A DNA stretch of 64,000 bases from JBCAXA01 sp038534295 (GTDB taxonomy: Bacteria > Pseudomonadota > Gammaproteobacteria > Steroidobacterales > Woeseiaceae). Of this stretch, positions 27,446 through 36,768 are shown piece by piece. A model generated the notes under the pieces. The model ran no database searches. It saw only the letters and a list, made by a program, of their open reading frames with translations, and had not been told where the DNA came from. The stretch lies in assembly GCA_038534295.1 (NCBI GenBank), contig JBCAXA010000001.1:1612001-1676000 (forward strand), in the 5' to 3' direction. The position numbers were made by a program, and so were the translations under genes. Every line of letters starts with the position of its first letter. Positions within the stretch are counted from its first letter, which is position 1.

Positions 27446-28177
27446 TTAGACAGCGCTTGCGATCAGCTCGCGCTGCAAAGCCATCAGCTCGCCGATGCCC
27501 TTTTCACCAAGGCGCAGCATTTCATCGAGTTCGCTGCGTCGAAAAGCGTGCCCCTCGGCCGTCCCCTGGACCTCGATGAACCCGCCGCCGTCGTTCATGA
27601 CGATGTTCATGTCCGTCTCCGCTTTGGAGTCTTCCGCGTAATCGAGATCGAGTACCGGGGTGCCGTCATAGACGCCAACCGATACCGCGGCAATCTGGCC
27701 GTGCAGCGGATTTTTGCTGATCCTGCCGGCCTTGTGTTCGCGCCCGAGCGCCAGCGCGAGAGCCGCGTAACCGCCGGTGATTGATGCCGTGCGAGTGCCG
27801 CCGTCAGCCTGCAATACGTCGCAATCGACGGTCACCGTCATTTCGCCGAGCGCATCGAGATCGCAGGCAGCGCGCAACGAACGACCAATCAAGCGCTGGA
27901 TCTCCTGCGTTCGACCGCTCTGCTTGCCGCGCGCCGCTTCGCGCTGACCGCGGGTGTGGGTCGCGCGAGGCAACATGCCGTACTCGGCAGTGACCCAGCC
28001 CTGACCGCTGCCGCGTAGCCACGGCGGCACACGGGTCTCAACGCTAGCGGTACAGAGCACGTGGGTTTCACCCGTGCGAATGAGCACCGAGCCTTCAGCG
28101 TGCTGTGTAATGTCAGGTTCGAGCCGACACGGTCGCAACTCGTCCGCGGCGCGGCGGCTGGGTCTTGTATGGGCCAT
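27446..28177 (-). CDS. rph: Ribonuclease PH
   Basis: RNase PH trims the 3' ends of tRNA precursors with phosphate. The N-terminal RPSRRAADELRPCRLEPDIT at residue 5, GSVLIRTGETHVLCTASVE near 30, RATHTRGQREAARGKQSGRTQEIQRLIGRSLR near 75 (shown in family order) and the C-terminal EVQGTAEGHAFRRSEL near 206 are characteristic. Length 243 aa is normal and, unlike the E. coli K-12 gene, the frame is intact. It heads the rph-rdgB-hemW operon. Confidence 0.97.
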   Translation of the reverse strand: MAHTRPSRRAADELRPCRLEPDITQHAEGSVLIRTGETHVLCTASVETRVPPWLRGSGQGWVTAEYGMLPRATHTRGQREAARGKQSGRTQEIQRLIGRSLRAACDLDALGEMTVTVDCDVLQADGGTRTASITGGYAALALALGREHKAGRISKNPLHGQIAAVSVGVYDGTPVLDLDYAEDSKAETDMNIVMNDGGGFIEVQGTAEGHAFRRSELDEMLRLGEKGIGELMALQRELIASAV

Positions 28178-28249
28178 CGATTTCCGTAGCGGGTATTGAT
28201 GCGCGGCCGGCAGAATACACGAAGGCCGGCGCGGGTGGGACCTCGCCGG

Positions 28250-28993
28250 CTACCCGAGCCAGCGTAGCGATGTAGCGGTGGTGTTGTCGCTGTATGGCGC
28301 GTTGGCGCCGACCGCTCGATCAACCATTTCTCGCAAACTGTCGATCAACGGCATGTCTTCACGCGCCGCCATGCGCGCGATGTCTTTCTCGGCGAGCCCT
28401 GACCAAAGACCGTCCGTGCAGGCAATGAGCGTATCGCCAGCGCGCAGACGCTTTTTGCTCGAGACCGAAATACTCGGCAGCGCATCGTCCCCGCCGAGGC
28501 AAGATTCGACGAAGTTGCGCATCGGATGGGTCTTCAGCTGATGCTCCTTGATGACCCCTTCCTGCAGCAGCACTTCGACGTGGCTGTGGTCGCGCGTTCG
28601 ATCGGAGACCCGACCATCGCGCAGCAGGTAAACGCGACTGTCGCCGACATGCGCAAAGTAGGCCGCTTTGTCTTGGACGAGACAAATGGCTCCGGTCGCG
28701 CGGGGCCGATCGTCGATGGCCACCTCTTCGGCATCCGCGACGACAGCGTCGTGGGCCCGGCCGAGCGCCATGTAGAGAAATCCCTGCGGATCGAAAACGG
28801 GTTTGCGGGCGTCGTTGAACATCTGCTCGACGGTCGTCAGCGCAAGATCGGCAGCGCGTGCGCCGTCCAGATGGCCGCCCATGCCGTCGAAGGTCAGAAG
28901 CAGGGCGGCATTGTCGGAAACGACAATCTTCGCTTTGTCCTGATTCTCCTTGCGATCGCCTCGCACGGAGATTTTGCCGTATTCGATCCGCAC
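28250..28993 (-). CDS. PP2C-type serine/threonine protein phosphatase
   Basis: This is a metal-dependent protein phosphatase of the bacterial PP2C family. The opening KISVRGDRKENQDKAKI gives the RxxNQD motif near residue 15, FDGMGGHLDGARAAD near 34 holds the metal-binding Asp-Gly, AHVGDSRVYLLRDG near 113 and the C-terminal ACTDGLWSGLAEKD near 190 with DNTTA near 241 are present. The frame extends upstream to 29101, but I chose the GTG at 28993 because the family begins here and a GAAGACGG stretch lies upstream. No kinase gene adjoins it, so its substrate is unknown; in other proteobacteria such stand-alone phosphatases act on type VI secretion or stress targets. Confidence 0.88.
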   Translation of the reverse strand: MRIEYGKISVRGDRKENQDKAKIVVSDNAALLLTFDGMGGHLDGARAADLALTTVEQMFNDARKPVFDPQGFLYMALGRAHDAVVADAEEVAIDDRPRATGAICLVQDKAAYFAHVGDSRVYLLRDGRVSDRTRDHSHVEVLLQEGVIKEHQLKTHPMRNFVESCLGGDDALPSISVSSKKRLRAGDTLIACTDGLWSGLAEKDIARMAAREDMPLIDSLREMVDRAVGANAPYSDNTTATSLRWLG

Positions 28994-29241
28994 AAAAACC
29001 GTCTTCAGTCGCCTTGAGACTGCGCTGCCCGCCGAGACGGGACCACCCGAAACGTCCGGATTATTCCACCGCTCAGCCAAAACGACTGTCACGGGCGTCA
29101 CAATTCAAGACAAAGATTTCAGTTTGGTAACACGGATTTAGCGTCGCGGCCAGCGCTTTTCCTGGTGGGTCGGTGTGGGCACTGCGCCAGCGCCAGCGCC
29201 ACTTCTCATTGACCGTCGATCCAGGTCTGGCTGACAGTTTT

Positions 29242-29270
29242 CTGACGCGACATGTGCGATCTACTATGTA
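29242..29270 (+). promoter_or_regulatory. Candidate sigma-70 promoter before the 2OG oxygenase gene
   Basis: CTGACG (29242-29247) and TATGTA (29265-29270) are 17 bases apart, a plausible -35/-10 pair. It lies in a 220-base region between divergent genes that otherwise contains only GC-rich sequence with no visible gene. It matches the consensus only in part. Confidence 0.35.
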
Positions 29271-29321
29271 AGGCAATCTCGACTGTTGTCTTGATTGTTC
29301 GTCCGAAACTGACAGGAACCA

Positions 29322-29963
29322 ATGGGCCATCATTCAGCGCTGCTAGAACGGTTTTCCGCGGACGGCTTCATTGCGATCGACGACGTCGTACATCGAGCTG
29401 ATTGCGATCGGCTCGCCGGCGTGCTGCCAGACATCGTGAGCTCTGGCTCGCGGACCTTACTCAGCAATCCAGCAATTGCCGCGACCGCTGACCGGCTGCG
29501 CGAGGCGCCCGGACTAGGGGCGTTGCTGGCCGAGTTGATACCGGTGGGGTGCACGTACTTTCGCAAGACTTTGCAACACAACTGGGCCGTTCGTGCGCAT
29601 CGCGACAGGGCCGTGCCGCTGACCGGGGACGGCAATTGGCCAAGCGCTGGTACGAAAGAAGGCATATCGTTTGTGCAAGCTCCGGCCAATTTCGCGCGCC
29701 GATGTATAGCCGTCCGATTGCAGCTAGACAGCGTGGCGGAGGCCGATATCGAAGTCATACCGGGCTCGCATCGCACAGATTCCATAGCGGCTCGACGTGG
29801 CGCAGTGGCACTGCGTGCAACCCAAGGTGGCGTCGTCGTAATGAGCCCAAACATCGTGCATCTGTCCAGCAGATTGGTCAGTGCCGAGTCGCGGCGAGTG
29901 CTGCACTTCCTGTTCGGGCCGGTTACTCCGCCGTTTGCGTATCGCTGGTCTTTCGCGAGCTGA
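29322..29963 (+). CDS. Phytanoyl-CoA dioxygenase-like Fe(II)/2-oxoglutarate oxygenase
   Basis: The 213-residue product starts like phytanoyl-CoA dioxygenases (LLERFSADGFIAIDDVV at residue 7). The iron ligands are probably His-x-Asp in WAVRAHRDRAVPL near residue 90 and the distal His in SPNIVHLSSRL near 182, followed by an Arg that would hold 2-oxoglutarate. A short RDR stretch replaces the usual HQD. The substrate is unknown: the family acts on lipids, halogenated compounds and metabolites. The ATG has AGGA seven bases upstream. It is the first rightward gene after a run of leftward genes and shows no operon partner. Confidence 0.8.
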   Translation: MGHHSALLERFSADGFIAIDDVVHRADCDRLAGVLPDIVSSGSRTLLSNPAIAATADRLREAPGLGALLAELIPVGCTYFRKTLQHNWAVRAHRDRAVPLTGDGNWPSAGTKEGISFVQAPANFARRCIAVRLQLDSVAEADIEVIPGSHRTDSIAARRGAVALRATQGGVVVMSPNIVHLSSRLVSAESRRVLHFLFGPVTPPFAYRWSFAS

Positions 29964-30062
29964 TAGCACGCAAATTAGCCGGCAGGCGTTTATAGTGCGC
30001 CGGATCACCGCGCTGCCGATCGGCAGCGGTGACGTTTCGATTCGTCGTTGCAGGGAGCTGTT

Positions 30063-30929
30063 TTGATTCGCAGCATGACCGGATTCGCTCGCTCGACCGC
30101 GAGCTTCGACGCGTTTGAGCTCGTCTGTGAGCTTCGGGCCGTCAATCATCGCTACCTCGATACGCAGTTTCGACTGCCCGAGGATCTGCGTGCGCTGGAA
30201 ACGGCGCTGAAGTCGCGCATCAGCCAACGCATTAATCGCGGCAAAGTCGATTGCACGGTGTTTCTGAAACGCCAGCCGGGCGCCATTCGCGCGACAGCGA
30301 TCGACGCCAGCACGCTCGATGCGCTGCGCGAAGCCAGTGATAAAGTCGCCGCGGCCTTGCCGGGCCTGGCCGCGCCATCGACGCTCGACGTGCTGCGTTG
30401 GCCAGGTGTTCTGAACGAAACCGAAGTCGACACCGACGCACTTCGCGAGGCGGTCACGGCATTACTGGACGAGGCCCTGAACGCGCTCGACGAAATGCGC
30501 CATCGCGAGGGCGAGCGGCTGGCAACGCTGTTGCACGAACGACTCCATGCAATCGATGCGATCGCAACGTCGGTTCGTGCCCGCCGGCCAGACGTGGTCG
30601 CTGCGGCGACGGCACGGGTCCGCGACCGAATTGAAAGCCTGGCCACGGATGCGGAGCCGTCACGACTGGCCACCGAAGTCGCGCTGCTTGCGCAAAAACT
30701 CGACGTTGACGAAGAACTCGATCGACTGGCGAGCCACGTCGCCGAAATTACCGCGACGTTGGCACGCAATGAGCCGGTTGGGCGGCGGCTCGACTTCCTG
30801 ATGCAGGAGCTGAACCGCGAAGCGAACACGCTCGCCTCGAAAAGCGCCGACAGCGAGACGACCAAGCAGGCCGTTGAGCTGAAAGTGCTGATCGAGCAAA
30901 TGCGCGAGCAAATACAGAACATCGAGTAA
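30063..30929 (+). CDS. yicC: YicC family endoribonuclease-like protein
   Basis: YicC proteins are conserved bacterial proteins implicated in RNA cleavage and stationary-phase fitness. The N-terminus IRSMTGFARSTASFD is the family signature, followed by ELRAVNHRYLDTQFRLPEDLR, and the C-terminal DUF1732 part ends with GRRLDFLMQELNREANTLASKSAD near residue 245. I chose the TTG at 30063 because it gives MIRSMTGFAR, as in homologues, and has GGGAG about six bases upstream; an ATG lies at 30075. Length is 288 aa. It is 4 bases from gmk and likely cotranscribed with it. Confidence 0.93.
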   Translation: MIRSMTGFARSTASFDAFELVCELRAVNHRYLDTQFRLPEDLRALETALKSRISQRINRGKVDCTVFLKRQPGAIRATAIDASTLDALREASDKVAAALPGLAAPSTLDVLRWPGVLNETEVDTDALREAVTALLDEALNALDEMRHREGERLATLLHERLHAIDAIATSVRARRPDVVAAATARVRDRIESLATDAEPSRLATEVALLAQKLDVDEELDRLASHVAEITATLARNEPVGRRLDFLMQELNREANTLASKSADSETTKQAVELKVLIEQMREQIQNIE

Positions 30930-30933
30930 TCGG

Positions 30934-31554
30934 ATGGATCGACGAGGTCGCCTGGTCGTCATTGCGGCGCCGTCTGGCGCGGGCAAGACGACGTTGGTCA
31001 AAGCGCTGCTCAGCCGCAATCCGCAGTTTGTGTTTTCCATTTCGTACACGACTCGCCAGCAGCGGCCAGGCGAGCGCGACGGCGTCGACTATCGATTTGT
31101 CGACAAGGGTCGCTTTTTCGAACTTCGCGACGCCGGCGCGATGCTCGAATGGGCAGAAGTGTTCGATAACTACTACGGCACCGCGCGCACCGACGTCGAC
31201 GCGGAACTGTCAAAGGGCCACCATGTCGTGCTGGAAATCGACTGGCAGGGCGCGCGACAGGTTCGAGCCGCCATACCTGAGTCCCGCAGCATTTTCATTC
31301 TGCCGCCGTCCGTCGCCAGCTTGCGCGAGCGCCTGGTCGCGCGACGCACGGACGACGCGGCGGTCATCGAACGGCGGCTGCGCGATTCGCTCTCCGATCT
31401 CAGTCACTGGGATGAGTTCGACTACGTCGTCGTCAACGACGACCTCGATACCGCCGTCGCCGAACTCGAAGGCATCGCGCTCGGCCGCTTGCGACGCAAC
31501 CGCGTCGGGACCGCGAAAACCGCGGCACTGGTCGACAAAATCACCCGCAACTGA
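30934..31554 (+). CDS. gmk: Guanylate kinase
   Basis: Gmk phosphorylates GMP to GDP. The P-loop is AAPSGAGKTTLVKAL at residue 11; the GMP-binding SISYTTRQQRPGERDGVDYRFV near residue 36 (split in the family as STRxxRxGE and DGxDYxF) and the lid VARRTDDAAVIERRLRD near 137 are intact. Length 206 aa. It lies in a yicC-gmk-rpoZ-spoT set that links GTP supply to the stringent response. Confidence 0.97.
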   Translation: MDRRGRLVVIAAPSGAGKTTLVKALLSRNPQFVFSISYTTRQQRPGERDGVDYRFVDKGRFFELRDAGAMLEWAEVFDNYYGTARTDVDAELSKGHHVVLEIDWQGARQVRAAIPESRSIFILPPSVASLRERLVARRTDDAAVIERRLRDSLSDLSHWDEFDYVVVNDDLDTAVAELEGIALGRLRRNRVGTAKTAALVDKITRN

Positions 31555-31566
31555 CCGTCGACGAAA

Positions 31567-31589
31567 ACTTATTCGATATGTGAATAAGT
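31567..31589. repeat. AT-rich perfect dyad between gmk and rpoZ
   Basis: ACTTATTC and GAATAAGT (31567-31574 and 31582-31589) form a perfect 8-bp inverted repeat with a 7-base spacer. It lies just after gmk and about 65 bases before rpoZ. It could be an operator or a weak RNA hairpin; no T-run follows. Confidence 0.4.
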
Positions 31590-31653
31590 GCTGGCCGCGC
31601 TCGCCGGAGCCGCGCTAGACTCGATCCAATTCATCGAGAAATGGACCTGACCA

Positions 31654-31935
31654 ATGGCCCGCATCACCGTCGAGGACTGCCTCGAAAACATCGACAACAT
31701 TTTCGAACTCGTGCTGGTTGCCGCGAAGCGCGCCCGGCGCATTGCGAACGGCGCGGAAGCCTTCGTCCCGCTGGAAAACGACAAGCCGACGGTCATCGCG
31801 CTGCGTGAGATCGCTGAAGGTCACATCACGCCGACGATTCTCGAAGAGCCCGAGTTCACCACCGACGAACTGCTGATGGCGGAAACCGCTCAGGAAGAGT
31901 TGCTGCCGCATCGGAGCTTTAAGCTCGGCGAGTAG
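31654..31935 (+). CDS. rpoZ: RNA polymerase omega subunit
   Basis: Omega helps assemble RNA polymerase and forms part of a ppGpp binding site. The protein begins MARITVEDCLENIDNIFELV, the signature of omega; the next residues AAKRARRIANGAE keep the basic segment that contacts beta prime. In most relatives the start reads CLENVDNRFELV; here NIFELV replaces the Arg, a mild change. Length 93 aa is normal. It precedes spoT, as in enterobacteria. Confidence 0.96.
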   Translation: MARITVEDCLENIDNIFELVLVAAKRARRIANGAEAFVPLENDKPTVIALREIAEGHITPTILEEPEFTTDELLMAETAQEELLPHRSFKLGE

Positions 31936-32074
31936 CGCATGCGAAAAGCCGATTCGGACGGCACATAGCGGTGCCAGCGTCGACTCACACGCACTGCCGT
32001 AACGGTGTCGGTTCGGCGTTGTGTCGGTCGACCGCACCTCGCGTTCGTCCGACGGGCCATCGGGTAGCATAGCG

Positions 32075-34252
32075 ATGGTCGACTACGCCGCAACGTTTCG
32101 GGCCCGCCTGCCGGGCACACCGTGGTTTACTGGCCAGCGCCGACTGGTCGAAAAACTCTCCAGCTACCTGCCGCAAGAAGAGGTCGATCTCGTCGTTCGC
32201 GCCTATGCGTTCGGCGCTGCAGCACATGAAGGCCAACGCCGGCGCAGTGGCGAGCCGTACATCAGCCACCCAGTCGCGGTCGCCGATATTCTCGCGGACA
32301 TGCACATCGACGGCGAGGGCATTGCCGCCGCTATCCTGCACGACGTCATTGAAGACACGCCCGCCGTCAAAGACGAACTCGCCGCCGAGTTCGGCCAAGA
32401 CGTTGCGGCTTTGGTCGACGGCGTCACGAAACTCGATCAGGTGCAGTTTCGCAGCCGTGCCGAAGCGCAGGCGGAAAGCTTTCGCAAAATGCTGCTCGCG
32501 ATGGTCGAGGACATTCGGGTCATCCTCGTCAAACTCGCCGACCGGCTGCACAACATGCGAACGCTCGAGTCGATGCCGGCTGAGAAACAGCGCCGTATCG
32601 CCCGCGAGACCCTGGAAATTTACGCGCCGATCGCCAATCGGCTCGGTATTCACACGATGAAAACCGAGCTCGAGGAGCTCGGCTTTCGCTACCTGTATCC
32701 GCACCGCTTTCGGGTACTCGAAAAAGCCGTCCGCCGCGCCTTTGGCAATCAGCGCCAGATGGTGAAGAAAATCTCGACGACGCTCGAGAATGGATTGAAA
32801 GACGTCGGTATCGACGGCGAAGTCGAAGGCCGGCAGAAGAACCTCTACAGCATCTATTCGAAGATGCGCCGCAAGAAGCGCTCGCTGGCCGAGGTCGTCG
32901 ACGTCTACGGTTTTCGCATGGTCGTGCCCAGCGTCGAGGCTTGCTACCGCACGCTCGGGCTGGTGCACAAGTTTTACAAACCGATGCCGCGGCAGTTTAA
33001 AGACTACATCGCGATTCCGCGGGTCAACGGTTATCAAAGTCTGCACACCACCTGTTTTGGGCCGCGCGGCCTACCGCTGGAAATTCAGATACGCACTCGC
33101 GAAATGGATACGATGGCCGAACACGGCATCGCTGCGCACTGGCGTTACAAAGCCAGCGACAAGACCAGCCCGGCGCCACAGGTCAAGGCGCGTGAATGGC
33201 TCGCGCAGCTCATTGAAATCGAGGAACGCGGCAGTTCGGAGGAGTTTCTCGAACACGTCAAAGTCGATCTCTATCCCGATAAGGTCTACGTGTTCACGCC
33301 GAAAGGCGACATTTTTCGCCTGCCGCGCGGCGCAACCGCCGTGGACTTTGCGTACGCGATCCACACCGATATCGGCAACCGCTGCGTCGCCGCGAAAATT
33401 GACCGACGTCTGGTGCCGCTGCGAACGCCACTCGCAAACGGCCAGACGGTGCAGGTCATCACCGCCCGTGGCGCGCGACCGAACCCGAACTGGGTCAATT
33501 TTGTCGTCACTGCCAAGGCGCGGTCCGCGGTACGTCAATACCTACGCCAGCTCAAAGCCAGCGAGGCAATCGATCTTGGCCGTCGTCTGCTCGACCAGGC
33601 ACTGCGCGATCTTGGCAGCTCACTGCGCCGCTTGAGCCGCAATCGTCTCAAGCAATTGTTGGCGGATTTGTCGCTGAACACTCGTGAAGAGCTCTACGAG
33701 CAAGTCGGCCTCGGCGAGCGGCTCGCGCCGATTGTTGCGCGCCTGTTGATCAACGAGCCGCCAGCACCGGATGCCGTGACGGAAGCGCCGCTGACCATCA
33801 GCGGTACAGAAGGCATGCTCGTCAGTTTTGGCCGCTGCTGCTATCCGATCCCAGGCGACGCGATCATGGGCTACCTGAGCTCCGGGCGCGGCATCGTCAT
33901 TCACCGCGAGGACTGCCGCAACCTCGAGACTTTTCGCAAGCATCCGCAGAAATGGATCACCGTCAACTGGCGCGACGACACCGACGAGGAATTTCTCTGT
34001 CGCATTGTCGTGGAAGCGGAAAACCGCATGGGCATACTGGCCGAAGTCGCGGCAGCGATATCGGCCACCGAAACCAACATCGAACAGGTCGATGTCAACG
34101 ATCGCGACCTCGGAATGTCGTCGATAACCTTCTATTTGCATGTGCGCGATCACGAGCACCTTGCTAACGTCACGGCCGCGGTGCGAAAAATGCCGCGTGT
34201 GAAACGCGTCTTTCGCTATCTGTACGCGTTGGAGAACGACGATGACGACTAA
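32075..34252 (+). CDS. spoT: Bifunctional (p)ppGpp synthetase/hydrolase SpoT
   Basis: SpoT makes and degrades the alarmone ppGpp. The 725-residue protein has an HD hydrolase domain (HPVAVADIL near residue 65, ILHDVIEDT near 87), a synthetase domain (VVDVYGFRMVV near 285, KDYIAIPRVNGYQSLHTT near 310, EIQIRTREMDTMAEHGIAAHW near 335, split by strands), a TGS domain (VYVFTPKGDIFRLPRGATAVDFAYAIH near 405) and a C-terminal ACT domain (RMGILAEVAAAISATETNI). The hydrolase residues are intact, which fits SpoT better than RelA. The ATG at 32075 follows a GGGTAG stretch; the frame is open to 32021. It overlaps ridA by 11 bases. Confidence 0.96.
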   Translation: MVDYAATFRARLPGTPWFTGQRRLVEKLSSYLPQEEVDLVVRAYAFGAAAHEGQRRRSGEPYISHPVAVADILADMHIDGEGIAAAILHDVIEDTPAVKDELAAEFGQDVAALVDGVTKLDQVQFRSRAEAQAESFRKMLLAMVEDIRVILVKLADRLHNMRTLESMPAEKQRRIARETLEIYAPIANRLGIHTMKTELEELGFRYLYPHRFRVLEKAVRRAFGNQRQMVKKISTTLENGLKDVGIDGEVEGRQKNLYSIYSKMRRKKRSLAEVVDVYGFRMVVPSVEACYRTLGLVHKFYKPMPRQFKDYIAIPRVNGYQSLHTTCFGPRGLPLEIQIRTREMDTMAEHGIAAHWRYKASDKTSPAPQVKAREWLAQLIEIEERGSSEEFLEHVKVDLYPDKVYVFTPKGDIFRLPRGATAVDFAYAIHTDIGNRCVAAKIDRRLVPLRTPLANGQTVQVITARGARPNPNWVNFVVTAKARSAVRQYLRQLKASEAIDLGRRLLDQALRDLGSSLRRLSRNRLKQLLADLSLNTREELYEQVGLGERLAPIVARLLINEPPAPDAVTEAPLTISGTEGMLVSFGRCCYPIPGDAIMGYLSSGRGIVIHREDCRNLETFRKHPQKWITVNWRDDTDEEFLCRIVVEAENRMGILAEVAAAISATETNIEQVDVNDRDLGMSSITFYLHVRDHEHLANVTAAVRKMPRVKRVFRYLYALENDDDD

Positions 34253-34625
34253 GACTCGAGTTGAAACCGACCGGGCGCCGGCGGCAATCGGCACCTACAG
34301 TCAGGCAATCAGGCGGGGCGAAATGGTGTTCCTGTCTGGCCAGATTCCGCTCGATCCCGCCACGATGGAGGTGGTTGACGGCGATTTTCGGGCGCGCGCC
34401 GAACAGGTGTTCACAAACCTAGCGGCGGTTGCCGCGGCGGCCGGCGGCAGCCTCAACGACGCCGTCAAAATCACGGTGTTCCTTACCGACCTTGCGAATT
34501 TCGCCATCGTCAACGAAGTCATGAGCGAGCGCTTCGACGAGCCTTTCCCAGCCCGCGCCGCCGTGGGTGTGGCGTCGCTGCCGAAAGGCGTAGACGTCGA
34601 AGCCGACGCGATTCTCGTGCTGTGA
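34242..34625 (+). CDS. ridA: RidA family reactive intermediate deaminase
   Basis: RidA hydrolyses reactive enamines and imines made by PLP enzymes. The sequence shows APAAIGTYSQAIRRGEMVFLSGQIPLDPATMEVV at residue 10 and the catalytic Arg in FPARAAVGVASLPKGVDVEADAI near residue 104, the classical RidA pair of motifs. The length, 127 aa, is normal. It overlaps spoT at its start and recG at its end (GTGA), so it is embedded in a spoT-ridA-recG operon, a known order. Confidence 0.96.
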   Translation: MTTKTRVETDRAPAAIGTYSQAIRRGEMVFLSGQIPLDPATMEVVDGDFRARAEQVFTNLAAVAAAAGGSLNDAVKITVFLTDLANFAIVNEVMSERFDEPFPARAAVGVASLPKGVDVEADAILVL

Positions 34626-36718
34626 ACGCGAGCGGCCACGTGGCCGCCGTTGGTCTCGACTCGCCGCTTGCAACGCTTGCCGGCGTCGGGCCCGTGCTGG
34701 CGGAAAAACTGAGTGAAGCAGGCCTGCATTTCGTCGAGGACCTGCTGTTCCACCTGCCGCTGCGCTTCGAAGACCGTACGCAGGTGACGCCGATCGGCAG
34801 CCTAAGAGCAGGCCAGTCCGCGCTGGTCGTCGGTCACATCGAGCTTGGTGAGACCGTCTACCGTGGCCGGCGCAGCTACCTGGCGAGGGTCAGCGACGGC
34901 ACCGGCCAACTGACGATGCGGCTGTTCCACTTCAGCAATTCACAGGCCAAAAATTTAGGTCGCGGCACGCGGCTATCGCTTTTTGGTGACGTGCGTTCGG
35001 GGCCGGCAGGGCTCGAGATGGTCCACCCCGAGTACCGTCTTTTGAGCAGCGACGGCGAACCGCAACTCGAAGCAACGCTGACGCCAATCTATCCGACGAC
35101 CGAGGGGCTCGGTCAGAAACGCTTGCGGCAACTCACCAATCGCGCGCTCGAATGTCTCGAGCGTGAGCAACCGGCTGAATTGCTGCCGAACGAGATCGTT
35201 GCCGAACTCGGCCTGCCGCCGCTCGCCGACGCGCTGCGCGAACTGCATCATCCGGCGCCGGGTTTCCTTGTCGACGACGACCATTTCGAGGCGCAGCCGG
35301 CGCTACAGCGTTTGGCGTTGGAGGAAATCCTCGCGCAGCATTTGTCGCTGCGACGGCTGCGGCTGCGCAATCAACGGTTTCGAGCACCCGTTATTGGAGC
35401 CAGCGACCTCGCGGAACGCTTCCTCGACAGTCTCGGCTTTACGCTAACCGGCGCGCAACAGCGAGTCGGCGCTGAGATTGCGACCGATCTCGCGCAACCG
35501 ACGCCGATGCAGCGACTCGTCCAAGGCGACGTTGGCTCGGGGAAAACCGTCGTTGCGTGCCTAGCGGCTTTGCAGGCCATCGATGCCGGCTGCCAGACCG
35601 CGCTGATGGCGCCGACCGAAATCCTGTCCGACCAGCACCTAACGAGTTTCCGCGAATGGTTGGAGCCGCTCGGCCTCCTGGTCGTGCAGCTCAAAGGCCG
35701 CCAGCGCAGCGCCGAACGGCGTTCGGCGTTGGCGGCGGTTGCGGACGGTAGCGCGGCGATGGTCATCGGTACGCATGCGCTGTTTCAAGACGGCGTCGAA
35801 TTCGATCAACTGGGTTTGGCCGTCATCGACGAACAACACCGTTTCGGTGTTGCACAACGACTGGCGCTGACTCAAAAGAGTCCGTCGGGCGACATGCGGC
35901 CGCATCAGCTCGTGATGACCGCGACACCAATACCGCGCACGCTAGCGATGACCGCCTATGCCGATCTCGATACCTCGGTCATCGATGAGCTGCCGCCAGG
36001 ACGCACGCCGGTCGTGACCGCCGTCGTCCCGGATACCCGCCGCGATGAACTGACTGAGCGGGTCCGCGAGGCCTGCGGCAGTGGCCGGCAAGCTTACTGG
36101 GTCTGCCCGTTGATCGACGAGTCAGAAACGCTGAATGCGGAAGCGGCAACGAGTCGCTTTGAGGAGCTCGTGCGCGCGCTGCCCGAACTCAAGGTCGGTC
36201 TCATTCACGGTCGACTAGCACCGACCGAAAAGCGCCGCGTGATGAGCGCTTTCAAAGCTGGCGAGATCGCGTTGCTCGTCGCGACAACCGTCATCGAAGT
36301 CGGCGTCGATGTACCGAATGCCAGTTTGATGATCATTGAGAACGCCGAGCGCCTTGGCCTTGCCCAACTGCATCAGCTGCGCGGTCGAGTCGGCCGCGGC
36401 GCGGCGCAGTCGAGCTGCCTGCTGCTCTACCGCACGCCGCTGAGCCGTCTGGCAAAGGAGCGTCTGAAAGTCATGCGCGAGACCAACGATGGCTTTGTCG
36501 TCGCGGAAAAAGACCTCGAACTGCGCGGACCCGGCGAAGTACTCGGCACTCGGCAAACCGGTGCCGTCCAGTTTCGCATTGCCGATCTCAGCCGCGATCG
36601 GGCGCTACTGCCGATCGTGCGCCGCGCCGCCACGCTCATTGAGCAGCGAAGTCCGGCAAGCGCCGGGTTCCTGATCGACCGTTGGCTCGGCAAAGCGGAA
36701 CGCTTTGCAAGTGTCTGA
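34622..36718 (+). CDS. recG: ATP-dependent DNA helicase RecG
   Basis: RecG remodels stalled replication forks and branched DNA. The N-terminal wedge/OB domain (for example GHIELGETVYRGRRSYLARVSDGTGQLTM near residue 74) is followed by helicase motifs: Walker A VQGDVGSGKT near 301, GTHALFQDGV near 380, DEQHRFGVAQR near 401, TATPIPRTLAMT near 432 and HGRLAPTEK near 530, with the RecG-specific GRVGRG and ERLKVMRETNDGFVVAEKDL stretch near 612. Length 698 aa. The start is a GTG that overlaps the ridA stop by 4 bp. Confidence 0.97.
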   Translation: MNASGHVAAVGLDSPLATLAGVGPVLAEKLSEAGLHFVEDLLFHLPLRFEDRTQVTPIGSLRAGQSALVVGHIELGETVYRGRRSYLARVSDGTGQLTMRLFHFSNSQAKNLGRGTRLSLFGDVRSGPAGLEMVHPEYRLLSSDGEPQLEATLTPIYPTTEGLGQKRLRQLTNRALECLEREQPAELLPNEIVAELGLPPLADALRELHHPAPGFLVDDDHFEAQPALQRLALEEILAQHLSLRRLRLRNQRFRAPVIGASDLAERFLDSLGFTLTGAQQRVGAEIATDLAQPTPMQRLVQGDVGSGKTVVACLAALQAIDAGCQTALMAPTEILSDQHLTSFREWLEPLGLLVVQLKGRQRSAERRSALAAVADGSAAMVIGTHALFQDGVEFDQLGLAVIDEQHRFGVAQRLALTQKSPSGDMRPHQLVMTATPIPRTLAMTAYADLDTSVIDELPPGRTPVVTAVVPDTRRDELTERVREACGSGRQAYWVCPLIDESETLNAEAATSRFEELVRALPELKVGLIHGRLAPTEKRRVMSAFKAGEIALLVATTVIEVGVDVPNASLMIIENAERLGLAQLHQLRGRVGRGAAQSSCLLLYRTPLSRLAKERLKVMRETNDGFVVAEKDLELRGPGEVLGTRQTGAVQFRIADLSRDRALLPIVRRAATLIEQRSPASAGFLIDRWLGKAERFASV

Positions 36719-36768
36719 CGGATGAGCCGGCGCGCGCTATTATTGGTGAAATTCGCCTTTATCAGCCT

